This document shows positions 55,761 through 64,000 of a stretch of DNA of 64,000 nt, piece after piece. Source of the DNA: Monocercomonoides exilis (Eukaryota > Preaxostyla > Oxymonadida > Polymastigidae); assembly GCA_001643675.2 (NCBI GenBank), contig LSRY02000012.1, positions 684,501 through 748,500 on the forward strand. The letters are read 5' to 3'. The notes under the pieces were generated by a model, which worked only from the letters and a program-made list of their open reading frames with translations, did not search any database and was not told the DNA's origin. The translations under genes were made by a program, and so were the position numbers. Numbering within the stretch: the stretch's first letter is position 1; the number at the start of each line of letters is the position of its first letter.

Positions 55761-56002
55761 TGGGTGATTATTTTTGAAAAGTCGCAAATGTTTAATTATC
55801 AAATAAATCAAAAATTTCATATATTGCTCAAATTTTTATAAACATACAACAAACTTCTCTTATGTAGAATCTATTTCTGGATAATGCTATTTTATTCATT
55901 CCAAAGAATATTCGTGAGCAGAAACAGAAATTTGAACAAAATATGAAATTTTTGATTCATATGAAAATTAAACATTTGCGACTTTTCAAAAAGAATTACC
56001 CA
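55761..56002. mobile_element. MITE family 2, stand-alone copy with TA duplication
   Basis: Left end TGGGTGATTATTTTTGAAAA and right end the mirror of TGGGTAATTCTTTTTGAAAA; both continue as GTCGCAAATGTTTAATT. TA flanks each end. The same family is nested at 17828-18071. Size 242 bp, no coding capacity. Confidence 0.78.
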
Positions 56003-56239
56003 TATAATCTCATTTTGTTAAATCATGTGTTGATTTTTCATTGAAAAATCGATTTTTTGATCAAAAATTTTAATTTTTTGATTTTTCAAAAATGAACTCA
56101 AATAAGTCAAAATAATGTGTATTTATGATCAAAATTGTTCAAACAAGTGAAAAAAGTGAATTTGTGTAGAATTTTCAAAAATAAAAAAATTAACACAATT
56201 TCAGATAATTAATTAACTAATTTATTTTTATTTTTTTCT

Positions 56240-56330
56240 GTGGAAAGAAGGATCGGATATTGTCACAATCGGATGAAGTCACAAAAAGTTGTGCAAAACC
56301 CGATGAGATTATATCCGGTTTTGACTGAAA
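56240..56330. repeat. Short dispersed repeat related to a palindrome-arm sequence
   Basis: Read on the minus strand it begins TCAGTCAAAACCGG and includes CAACTTTTTGTGACTT, resembling 44596-44673 (TCAGTCAAAACAGG, CAACTTTTTAATGTGACTT). It could be the end of an unrecognised element. Confidence 0.4.
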
Positions 56331-56460
56331 ACATAATTCGCAATAGAGCGAATCTGTGAACACAAGGAGCAGGTTTGCTCCGAGATAATGAGTATTAGTG
56401 ATAAAGAATGGGTGGTTTAAGATTAAACTTCGCTAACAAATAAACTTTCCTTACGTTCCA

Positions 56461-58340
56461 TTGTCCGCAGTGGAAATGATACAAGATCCTGTTAGAATGG
56501 CAAACAGCAACAGCGAGGAGAGAGGATTTGATCTTGCATATAGACTTTCAAGAGGAGAAAATATGATTGAAGAAATTACGAGAAGCCAAACATGGCCAAC
56601 CCGTTCGGGAGCTACGGTAATGTTGCCAATGAAAAAGGTTTAGAGAGAACGACAAAGGAAGAGATCTCAGTCGAGATCGAGCGAATCGGAGTCGGAATCT
56701 GATCTTACAGAAATGATCACGAAGAAGTAACACAGACAGTTGGAGAGGGGCAGACGCAGACGTAACCAGATGAAAAAACAAAATGATGAAGAAGTAAGCG
56801 AAAGTGATTTTGAAAAAACAGAAGAGCGGAAAGAAGAAGAAAGATCACAAGACTTTTGAGGAAATTTCCCAGACGAATGGCTGACGCCCAGGAGACAGGC
56901 GGGTGAGCTGAGAAGATTCATGGACTTCAGAAAGGCTGTATCAATTAGGATAAATGATGATATTTTAAATGCGTTCATCCCGGAGACAGAAAAGAACTTT
57001 TTCACCAGACATTCGAATGCGAGCTGGAATACCTTTGCTGTGACAGTGGTTACATCTGAAGGAAGGAAGGACTCACCAGAAGCTGTTCGGGTTATTGAAT
57101 TGCTCCAACCCGCGCTCGAATCGGGGTTTGAAACTGCCTAGGCGATTGCAGCCATCACAGCAAAGAAGAAAAGCAAAGCACATATTGAAGAAGAAAAGAA
57201 AAAGCGACTGAGAGTGCTGTTTTGCTCGTACGCCCTGATTGCAGACTGTATCAGCCACATTAATCAGTTGAAGGTTATCCCCCAGTTAAACTGGGAGAAC
57301 GTAAAAGGTTTCCTTGAAGGGGGAACGTTTAGGGACGTCCCATAAAGCCTCAAAAGGTTGGTGGAGAGCACTAGCTTTTTTCGATCAGAGGGGGATGACC
57401 CAGGGTACGGAGTATCCCCCATTTCTCCAACAGCAATCTGCCTCACCATGGCCAGAAGTGTACTTCCGAGAAGATACAGTTTGGGCAGAAATGCCCAGTA
57501 CTTTGCCAACAGACAGCTCCAGAAACGTGGCATCGATTGGAGCTTCACGAATTTCAGAGAAAGGAGGAAGTCAACCCAAGCTCCACTACTAAATACCCCA
57601 GCGTCAGTTGGGAGACTTGCCCCCGATTACAGTTCCCCTTCCCCCTGCTCCCCAGAGGATACAGGGAGGATCAGCAACCGGAACAGCTACGGGATCGAGC
57701 CAATGCGCTTCGAAGAAGCAGAGAGAGAAGAGAGAGCCGCGCTTTTCCGCGAGACGGAGACGGACAGAATGCTTTCGAATTTAGAGGAAGTGACAATACC
57801 ACGTGGTGTCCCATTCAAACGACAGATGGTCACGAATGGAACCCGTGAGAGTTTGCGAGTTTATCGAAGAGGCACTGAGCCCATTCAATCGGGAGAAGAG
57901 GATAAATCAATGTATCTCGAGAGTCCATGAGATGGGAACAGGGAGAGAGAACACAGAAGGAGACTCCGTATATCTCCGCAGGATAGAACAGATGAACGAT
58001 CGGAAATCCGGGAAGGAGGAAGAGATGAGAGTCTTGAGAGCTTTTGGTACTGCTATCGAGTCCCCAATTGGGAGCACCCTGGAGGAGAGCTTGAAGATAG
58101 TTACTGCAGATATTCTCAAAGGAGAAGATAATTCACAGATACAGTCTGGCCACAAGACGCCAGAAGTGAAGAGGAGTACAGTGATTGGGTCACTGAGGGA
58201 ATCGCTGCCTTGAAGACTAGTGAACAGACTGAACAAGTGGAAGAAGATTGTGGGAGACAAACTAGTGAGCCGTGGTAAAAGAGCTCGATGGATGAAGCCT
58301 AATTCCCAATCGCGCAGGAGAGAAAACTTAAGAAGGAATT
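56461..58340 (+). pseudogene. Decayed gag-like region of a DIRS-like retroelement
   Basis: Coding-like sequence is broken by several stops and frame changes. From 56920 one frame reads FRKAVSIRINDDILNAFI and, past a TAG, an Ala/Lys-rich helix and INQLKVIPQLNWENVKGFL. From about 57358 it continues with ARSVLPRRYSLGRNAQYFAN, like the basic C-terminal part of DIRS-type Gag. From about 57800 the plausible frame shifts (EFIEEALSPFNREKRINQ). The GC content is higher than in the flanks. No intact product is possible. The left border was not found. Confidence 0.55.
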
Positions 58341-59829
58341 CCGGGGGACGACAGAAATGATGAACAGTCATATACGCCTCTTGGAGGAGGAATTGAAGGA
58401 CGGAGTGGTGAAGCCCGTATCAGACTCGGAGGAGAAGTGGTTCAACCCGACATTCAGGATTCGAAAGAAGAACGGAAAGTGGAGAAAGATCTTGGATTGC
58501 AGGGCGCTAAACGAGGAAGTGCAGGGAAAGCACTTCAAGATGGATACCCAGGAGACAGTGGTGGAACTCCTGGAGGAGAAAGATTGGATGACCACTCTGT
58601 ACATATCGTGAGCATATCAGCATGTCAAGGAAGACGAGCAATTCAGTCCCTATCTGTGCTTCAGCTTTCAAAGTCAATGCTACGCTTTCGTGGGGATGCC
58701 ATTTGGTGCAAAGGATGCGCCCAGAATATTTACAAAGATAATGAGATGGGCTGCGTCATATATCAGAGAACAGCGGAAGGTGAAGCTTATAATATATCTG
58801 GACGTCATTCTCCTCATGCATCCAGACAGAGATGCATTGAGATCGATCTTACAGGAGATAGCCCAGTTCCTGAGAAATCTGGGCTGGATTCTGTCAGAAG
58901 AGAAACTGAATTTGGAACCCGCAAGGAGCGTGGAGTTTCTTGAATGGCTTTGGAACTCGGAGAAGATTGAGGCGACACTCCAAGAGAGGAAGGGAGTGCT
59001 GCTCTTGGAGGATGTGCGAACCTGGATGGCACATTCAAAGAAGAGGAGGAGACAAAGGAAGAGGGATTTAGCAGCACTCCTCTGGAGATTGAATTATGTG
59101 AGGTTACAACACCCGCCAGCGAGCTTGTGGATGAGGCGAATGCAATACATGCTGAGGCAGGAGATAGCCCGTGGTGGGCTGGAATGGAACGGTGATAGTC
59201 AACCCAACAAAGTTGGGAGAATTAACATATTGAAAGTAAATCCTGCTGAGAATGGACCAAGGTGTCTGAAGAGAAGGATGAGACCATCAGAGTTAATAAC
59301 GGACGCGTCAGAGCTGGGATGGGGTGCAGCGTTAACAATACCGAAAGAGAACAGGGAGGAGAAGATATATGTCCATGGAAGTCGGACACACCAGGAGAGT
59401 GCGTTAGCGATAAACAAGAAAAAGTCCAGAGCAGTGTTGATGACACCAGAGAGAAAGGGAGCATGGCTGCAACAGCAGAAGATAGATCATATTCGTCTGA
59501 GGACAGACAACATGTCCACGAGATGGACAATACAGAAGAAGAGGGGAGCGCCATCGCTCATTCCAACACTGAGAGCATTGGAGAAGAAATTGAACAGCCT
59601 GGACATCACAATACAAACGGAACCCATCCCGGGAGAGCAGAACAAGGAAGCAGAAGCACTCAGCCGGATGACGAGAAAGCCGGACTATGCACTGAGGGGG
59701 AAGAAAGTTGCAGAGATATTGCAAATAGTCGCACCGAGAATACTAGATTCAATCTTAGAACAGATTGCGCCGGTGCACTGCGGAAGAGTTTGGAGGCTAT
59801 CCTCTCTGAGAATGGAGAGAGAGAAAGAA
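58341..59829 (+). pseudogene. DIRS-like reverse transcriptase-RNase H relic
   Basis: One frame runs from about 58340 to the MITE, interrupted by a TGA at 58609-58611. The fingers region (EELKDGVVKP, IRKKNGKWRKILDCRALN) leads to motif A, which reads TLYIS-stop-AYQHV, so the metal-binding Asp is Tyr. After that come FVGMPFGAKDAPRIF and motif C, YLDV instead of YLDD. RNase H follows with no integrase between: TDASELGWGAAL, LRTDNMSTRWTI and PGEQNKEAEALSRM, an order and wording typical of DIRS/Ngaro elements. No tyrosine recombinase was found downstream. The last 22 or so codons of the open frame come from a MITE inserted at 59830. It is clearly a dead copy. Confidence 0.75.
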
Positions 59830-60100
59830 ATGGGGGAAAATATGGACTTTCAAGCTTTTTTTGTACAAGGCATTGAAAAAGTGCTTCACTCATAACTTTA
59901 TTTCACTTACTCAAATTAAATAATAAATTTGATGTTCATATCTGCACACAGGTGTCGTTGAAATCAAAACAGAAAGTTTCCAACTTTTTTCAATTGTCAA
60001 AAAATGGAGTCATTATTATTGTGTTTTTTGATCTCAAAAAGTCAATGGAAAGTGAATAATATTTCAATAAAAAAGCTTGAAGTTGCATATTTCCCCCCAT
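59830..60100 (+). mobile_element. MITE family 1, copy d, at the end of the retroelement relic
   Basis: Starts ATGGGGGAAAATATGGAC and ends TGCATATTTCCCCCCAT, an inverted repeat. The body matches copy c (GACTTTCAAGCTTTTTTTG, GTCAAAAAATGG, ATTGTGTTTTTTGATC). It supplies the final residues (DFQAFF onward) and stop of the overlapping retroelement frame. Confidence 0.72.
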
Positions 60101-60169
60101 ATAATAGAGTATTAAATAATGAAACAAATGAAAAAAGATAAATATTTCATTTTCAGAAAATGGTAGAAA

Positions 60170-60502
60170 TCACACAAGAGTGAGAATAAGTCCATCTTCA
60201 AAAGTGATTTTTGCATCAGCTGCTCCAAAGGCGAGAGCGTTTGTGGGAATGAAGGAAGCGTCTTGAAGGAAAGATAATCAGCTGATGATCAATTGAATTG
60301 TAGCCTATGATACCTACTGTGGTCTGTCACATACATCTGCATCTTCATCAAAATCAGATTCGAATTTAAAATTAGAATCGAAATCAGAAAATAAATTTGA
60401 ATCTACATTTGATCTGTTGTTTGATGCAATTTTCTTTGATGAGATAAGAGGGAGCAAGTTGTTGTATGTATCGCTTGTTGAATATTTATATTTTTGTAAC
60501 AT
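60170..60502 (-). CDS. Possible small two-exon gene, unrecognised acidic protein
   Basis: On the minus strand an ATG at 60502 opens 57 codons rich in Ser, Asn and Asp (SDFDSNFKFESDFDEDAD), ending at potential donors GTATGT or GTGACAG near 60330. An acceptor TTCAAG at 60262 followed by ASFIPTNALAFGAADAKITF to a stop at 60170 gives 87 aa if the GTGACAG donor is used. With the GTATGT donor a different frame results. The family is not recognised. The plus strand of the second exon is also open, so the strand is not certain. Confidence 0.3.
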
Positions 60503-60955
60503 TTTGCTTTCTCACTTGCTTGAAACATTTTATTTTAATCTTTAAAAAAAATACAAGTCTGGATCATTTTTTCTTATTAAAAAACTGTTAACAGAAATAT
60601 TGAATTTTTTAAATAATGAACATATAACAATGAAACTCAATAGAGTATATTGAAGCAATACATAAAGGATTTGCTTCTCATTTGAACAATTTTTTTGGGA
60701 TTTGATTTGCACAAATGGGTAATTCGGAAATTTGAATAACTCTAAGGAACACTGGATATCCTTCCATTTCATAATTTCATTTCATGACGAAATGAAAGTT
60801 AACAAAAAATACGTAGGCAATTTTTTGAAGTTGTAAGCTTCTTAAAGCCTTTAATTTTTGTTGATTTGTATTAATCGAATTTTTTTCAAACAGATAATTT
60901 GTGAAATATTGAAACAGATGCGCCATTCACTATCCACCTCGCACAAAAACAGAGT

Positions 60956-63900
60956 TCATTTTCTCTTTGAGAAAGATGAAGCGTGAACAATGGAATCTCC
61001 AATTATCTGCAAAGGCTGAATGTCGCGAAGCTGAACATGAGAATGACGCTTTGACGGAGAATGATTAACAACTTTTTGTATTAGAGAAAGAGTATTCGTT
61101 TCAGATCGCTTGTCAATGATGCTTTGTTTTTCGCGAACATCTGAAGGCATGTGAACTTTGAAAGAATGAGCATCGCTATTTTTCCCCGTGAAAGAAAAAT
61201 TTTGTTGAGGCAAAGAATGAAATGTGGTATTGTGCAATGATGAGATCGATTCAGGAGTCGGAGTATAAGTTTTTGATTGAGAAGAAGCTGACTTTATTGA
61301 AGCTGAAATTAAAGAATGGTGAGTATTTGATAAGTTAATTGGTGTTGATGTGATATCAGAAGAGTTCTTTGAAACAAGAGGAGTTGGAGAAGAACTAATA
61401 CTTGTTTGCTGCTTTGTTCTGTAAAATCTTTGAGGGCTACAACTGCCAACGAAGGGCATTTTTTGAGAAATTGCAGAAGATTTTGGTTTAGTAGGAGAAG
61501 AAGTTTGAATATTCACATGTGGATTCAGCTGGCCAATTCTTTTTGTCGCAACCCATTTTGGCTTTGGCATATCTTTCTTTCGTTGTTTGCTAAACTCTCG
61601 ATTCCCAACTTTAGATTTCGAACAAGATACACTTCCATCTCCTCCAATTTTACGGCTATCATCACTTGCTTGCTCAACATTGTTGTTCGAAAATTGAAGG
61701 TCTGATTCTTTTTGTGGAATAAGAACGGAAGATTTCTCGGGAACAGAATTTTCAGCAATCAGAAAATCACTTCCTGTCTGTTCCATCTTTGAATGCAAAC
61801 TGTCGGCTAACAAATCAGATGAGGGAGCTAAACTTATTTCATTCTGCGAAAGAGGAGGAGTATGAAAACGCGACGGAGGAGACGAAGATGCCGGAGACGA
61901 AGGAGGAGGAAGCGGAGGCATCGAAGAAAAAAGCTCTTCTGAACCAAAAAATGGAGCTGCAAGAACCTCAGAGTTAAAAGGAGTTGATGGAGGAATATTC
62001 CACGAAGAAATGCTGTTAGCTGAGACAGCCCTCTTTGTTTGATGAGGATTCTCATTGTTCGGTTCGTCAAAGTCCAATGTTTCATTGCCACTTGGAGATG
62101 AAGTTAATGCTTTTGATGATGGAGATTGAGTGGAATGAGAATCCTGCTTTGGAGGCAAAAGAAAAGGTGAAACAGAGAAAAACTCATCCTTTGCTGAATT
62201 TTGTTTTTGAGAAGAATCAGAAAAAACTGTATTGAATGAACTCACTTCTGAAAAACTAGAAGAGGAAGTTAGCGAATTAGAACCTTCCTTTAGCGATGAT
62301 ATAATCTTTGGCTGAGTTGTTCTGATGTCTTGCATTGGAGACGTTCCTCTTATGATAGAAAGAGATGGAAGAGGAGGCAAAGGCGAAAGAGGCGATTTTG
62401 GTGAAGATAGAAAATTATTTGAAGGAAAAGTGATATTAGAAGAAAATGAATGAGCTGAAGTGTCAAATGCAAAGGACGACTTCTTTAAGGAGTTTCCTGT
62501 AGGAGAAATAAGGCTGGCTGGCTTTGGCTTATGAAAAGGAACAGAAGTAGAAGAACGTGAGTTCTGAATTGGAGTTGAATAGTTGAAAGATGATGGAGAT
62601 AAATTGGAGCGATTATCGCTCCAATCATTTGCTGGTTGAATTGGTTCTGTGTCAATGTCTGAAGAAGTTGAATGAATACTACTTGGAGAAGTTGGGTGTG
62701 TATTATATGTTTTAGGACTATTAACAGTTGCTGACGAATGAGGGAGTGAAGATTCCAAGAAAGAAGATATGTCGATCTTCGGAGATGAGAATGGATTTTC
62801 TTCGTCTTTAAATTGAGCTGAAGTTGACGTAGAAAAATTTCCAGGATTGCCAGAAGCGAGTTCGTCGTTAAATGGATGCTCTTTTTGTTCAGCATGATAT
62901 TCTATCTGGCAAAATTTGGACTTCTCTTCATCAATTTTTTCATTAACGTTGTTTTTTCCACTTTCAGAAGTTTTTGATATTGAGTCAATAAAGTCATCTT
63001 TCTCTTCATAATCTCTGTAAATATGCTCATCGCTATAACCTGTACAATCGACAAAGCGGTTTTTCATCTTTGCTTTTCCTATGCTTCTTCCATCTTCTCC
63101 AACAGACTCCAATTCCACTCTGTCTTCATCGCTTTCATTCTGATCTCTGTAAATGTTGACATGCGACTGAAAAATGTCACTATTTTCAGTGCTACCAACT
63201 CCATCAACGCTGTTATTGTGCGAAAATACAATTTCCTCTTTCTTCTCTTGAGTGAATTCTTGTTCCTGAAGAGATGGAAGTGAAGTATTTTTCTGTTGAA
63301 AACTATTCATTGGACTGACAGCGAAATCTCTTTGAATTTCTTTTTCGTCCATGTCAATCGCAGTATTATCACATATTTTCTCATCAATTGCTTCCAACTC
63401 AACATTTGAAAAATCTTCTAATGTTGGCTGATCCATTTCAAGTTGCTCATTTGCTGACAAAATGGATTGAGAATAATTTGCTACACAGGAAATTTCTTGT
63501 GAAGCCATTTTGGACGTATTGGTAGCAATTTCACGTGAAGGAGATTTTTGCCTTTCTGAATACGGATATTGCATCTGATTGCCTTCTTTTGCAAATCTAT
63601 TACTCTCATGTTTGCCGTGATCAGGACTGGTATTCCTCTGAAATTTCCTCTTCTCAGCTTCTTCTCTCAATTTTTCGCGCCTTTCTTTTCGCAGCTCAGT
63701 TTCTGTTTTTATCATTCCCTGTTGAACAAGAACAGGAAGCAGTGGAACACGCTGAATGCGCTCTGCTGGAGTAGAAATAAACGGATTTTGAGGGGAAAGA
63801 GAAGAAATTCCTGTGTTTTGCATTTGTTGAGGCTCTGGAGATGCTTCGTTTTTAGAAAATAGTTGAATCTTTGCACTGGAAGATTGATCAGCCAATTTGC

Positions 63901-64000
63901 TTTTTGACTGCTTTGGAGAAGAATGAGAAGGGGTCATTAAAAATTCTTTATCATCATCAAAGGAAGATGAGTAGGTTGTACTGCAAAGCGATCTTTCAGT
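60956..64000 (-). CDS. Serine-rich, mostly disordered protein, 5' end outside the window
   Basis: The minus-strand frame is open from the right edge to a stop at 60956, over 1010 codons. The first ATG inside the window is at 63937 (MTPSHSSPKQSK), but 21 coding-like codons precede it without a stop (YSSSFDDDKEFL), so the true start may lie outside. Near the N-terminus there is PERIQRVPLLPVLVQQG-like hydrophobic sequence (AERIQRVPLLPVLVQQGMI) and a charged helix (KERREKLREEAEKRKF). The middle is acidic, then Ser/Pro-rich with repeated SPLSPLPPLPS-like patterns. The C-terminal 200 residues are basic (KPKWVATKRIGQLN). No known domain was recognised. It may be a cytoskeletal or regulatory protein, but that is a guess. 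Confidence 0.65.
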   Translation of the reverse strand, partial: TERSLCSTTYSSSFDDDKEFLMTPSHSSPKQSKSKLADQSSSAKIQLFSKNEASPEPQQMQNTGISSLSPQNPFISTPAERIQRVPLLPVLVQQGMIKTETELRKERREKLREEAEKRKFQRNTSPDHGKHESNRFAKEGNQMQYPYSERQKSPSREIATNTSKMASQEISCVANYSQSILSANEQLEMDQPTLEDFSNVELEAIDEKICDNTAIDMDEKEIQRDFAVSPMNSFQQKNTSLPSLQEQEFTQEKKEEIVFSHNNSVDGVGSTENSDIFQSHVNIYRDQNESDEDRVELESVGEDGRSIGKAKMKNRFVDCTGYSDEHIYRDYEEKDDFIDSISKTSESGKNNVNEKIDEEKSKFCQIEYHAEQKEHPFNDELASGNPGNFSTSTSAQFKDEENPFSSPKIDISSFLESSLPHSSATVNSPKTYNTHPTSPSSIHSTSSDIDTEPIQPANDWSDNRSNLSPSSFNYSTPIQNSRSSTSVPFHKPKPASLISPTGNSLKKSSFAFDTSAHSFSSNITFPSNNFLSSPKSPLSPLPPLPSLSIIRGTSPMQDIRTTQPKIISSLKEGSNSLTSSSSFSEVSSFNTVFSDSSQKQNSAKDEFFSVSPFLLPPKQDSHSTQSPSSKALTSSPSGNETLDFDEPNNENPHQTKRAVSANSISSWNIPPSTPFNSEVLAAPFFGSEELFSSMPPLPPPSSPASSSPPSRFHTPPLSQNEISLAPSSDLLADSLHSKMEQTGSDFLIAENSVPEKSSVLIPQKESDLQFSNNNVEQASDDSRKIGGDGSVSCSKSKVGNREFSKQRKKDMPKPKWVATKRIGQLNPHVNIQTSSPTKPKSSAISQKMPFVGSCSPQRFYRTKQQTSISSSPTPLVSKNSSDITSTPINLSNTHHSLISASIKSASSQSKTYTPTPESISSLHNTTFHSLPQQNFSFTGKNSDAHSFKVHMPSDVREKQSIIDKRSETNTLSLIQKVVNHSPSKRHSHVQLRDIQPLQIIGDSIVHASSFSKRK

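Larger units (their letters stand above)
54838..56460. other. AT-rich spacer with a foldback element and a MITE
   Basis: This gap holds the promoter of gene C, a 397-bp foldback (55045-55441), a 242-bp MITE (55761-56002) and a repeat fragment at 56240-56330 related to one in the palindrome. No supported gene. Confidence 0.6.

Noticed and set aside
1-64000. tRNA, rRNA or CRISPR arrays
   Set aside because: None was recognised by eye; repeats present are homopolymers, AAAAT arrays and inverted-repeat elements, not spaced direct repeats.

Overview
The window is nuclear DNA of a protist. Genes are long and lie on both strands. Seven GT-AG introns of about 40 to 225 bp can be placed from phase and homology. 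Gene products have long serine runs, intergenic DNA is very AT-rich, and TAA and TGA both end genes (standard code). The three giant proteins with an extracellular beta-helix, one membrane span and a kinase-like tail recall families I associate with oxymonads and other Preaxostyla metamonads (Monocercomonoides, Blattamonas). That placement is inference; no rRNA or tRNA was seen to confirm it.

Layout. 1-16.3 kb holds four conserved single genes: a bacterial-type PEP/pyruvate-binding (PPDK_N) protein with receiver-like domains (minus strand, running off the left edge); a calpain-7-like protease (plus, divergent from it across 209 bp); a four-exon TMEM62-like metallophosphoesterase membrane protein (plus); and a four-exon ADA2 transcriptional adaptor (minus). 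16.3-19.9 kb is AT-rich spacer with transposon debris. 19.9-54.8 kb is a cluster of three giant type I membrane proteins, A (minus, 2605 aa), B (plus, about 3690 aa with one frameshift) and C (minus, 2743 aa). Each has a signal peptide, Pmp/pectin-lyase-like beta-helix repeats, a juxtamembrane domain, a membrane span and a kinase-like domain without catalytic motifs. 27.8-32.4 kb is spacer with small inverted-repeat elements.

Genes B and C converge and end inside a nearly perfect palindrome (arms 41966-45113 and 45187-48300, 73-bp centre). As a result their last roughly 565 codons are almost identical while their ectodomains differ. This variable ectodomain on a shared tail is the most striking feature of the window. 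Within the ectodomains a cysteine module (CG, four residues, then C with Thr/Ser) recurs about every 0.9-1.2 kb.

54.8-60.1 kb holds a foldback element, a MITE and a decayed DIRS-like retroelement with mutated catalytic residues and a MITE at its 3' end. 60.2-60.5 kb may hold a small gene. 60.96 kb to the right edge is a serine-rich disordered protein on the minus strand that continues beyond the window.
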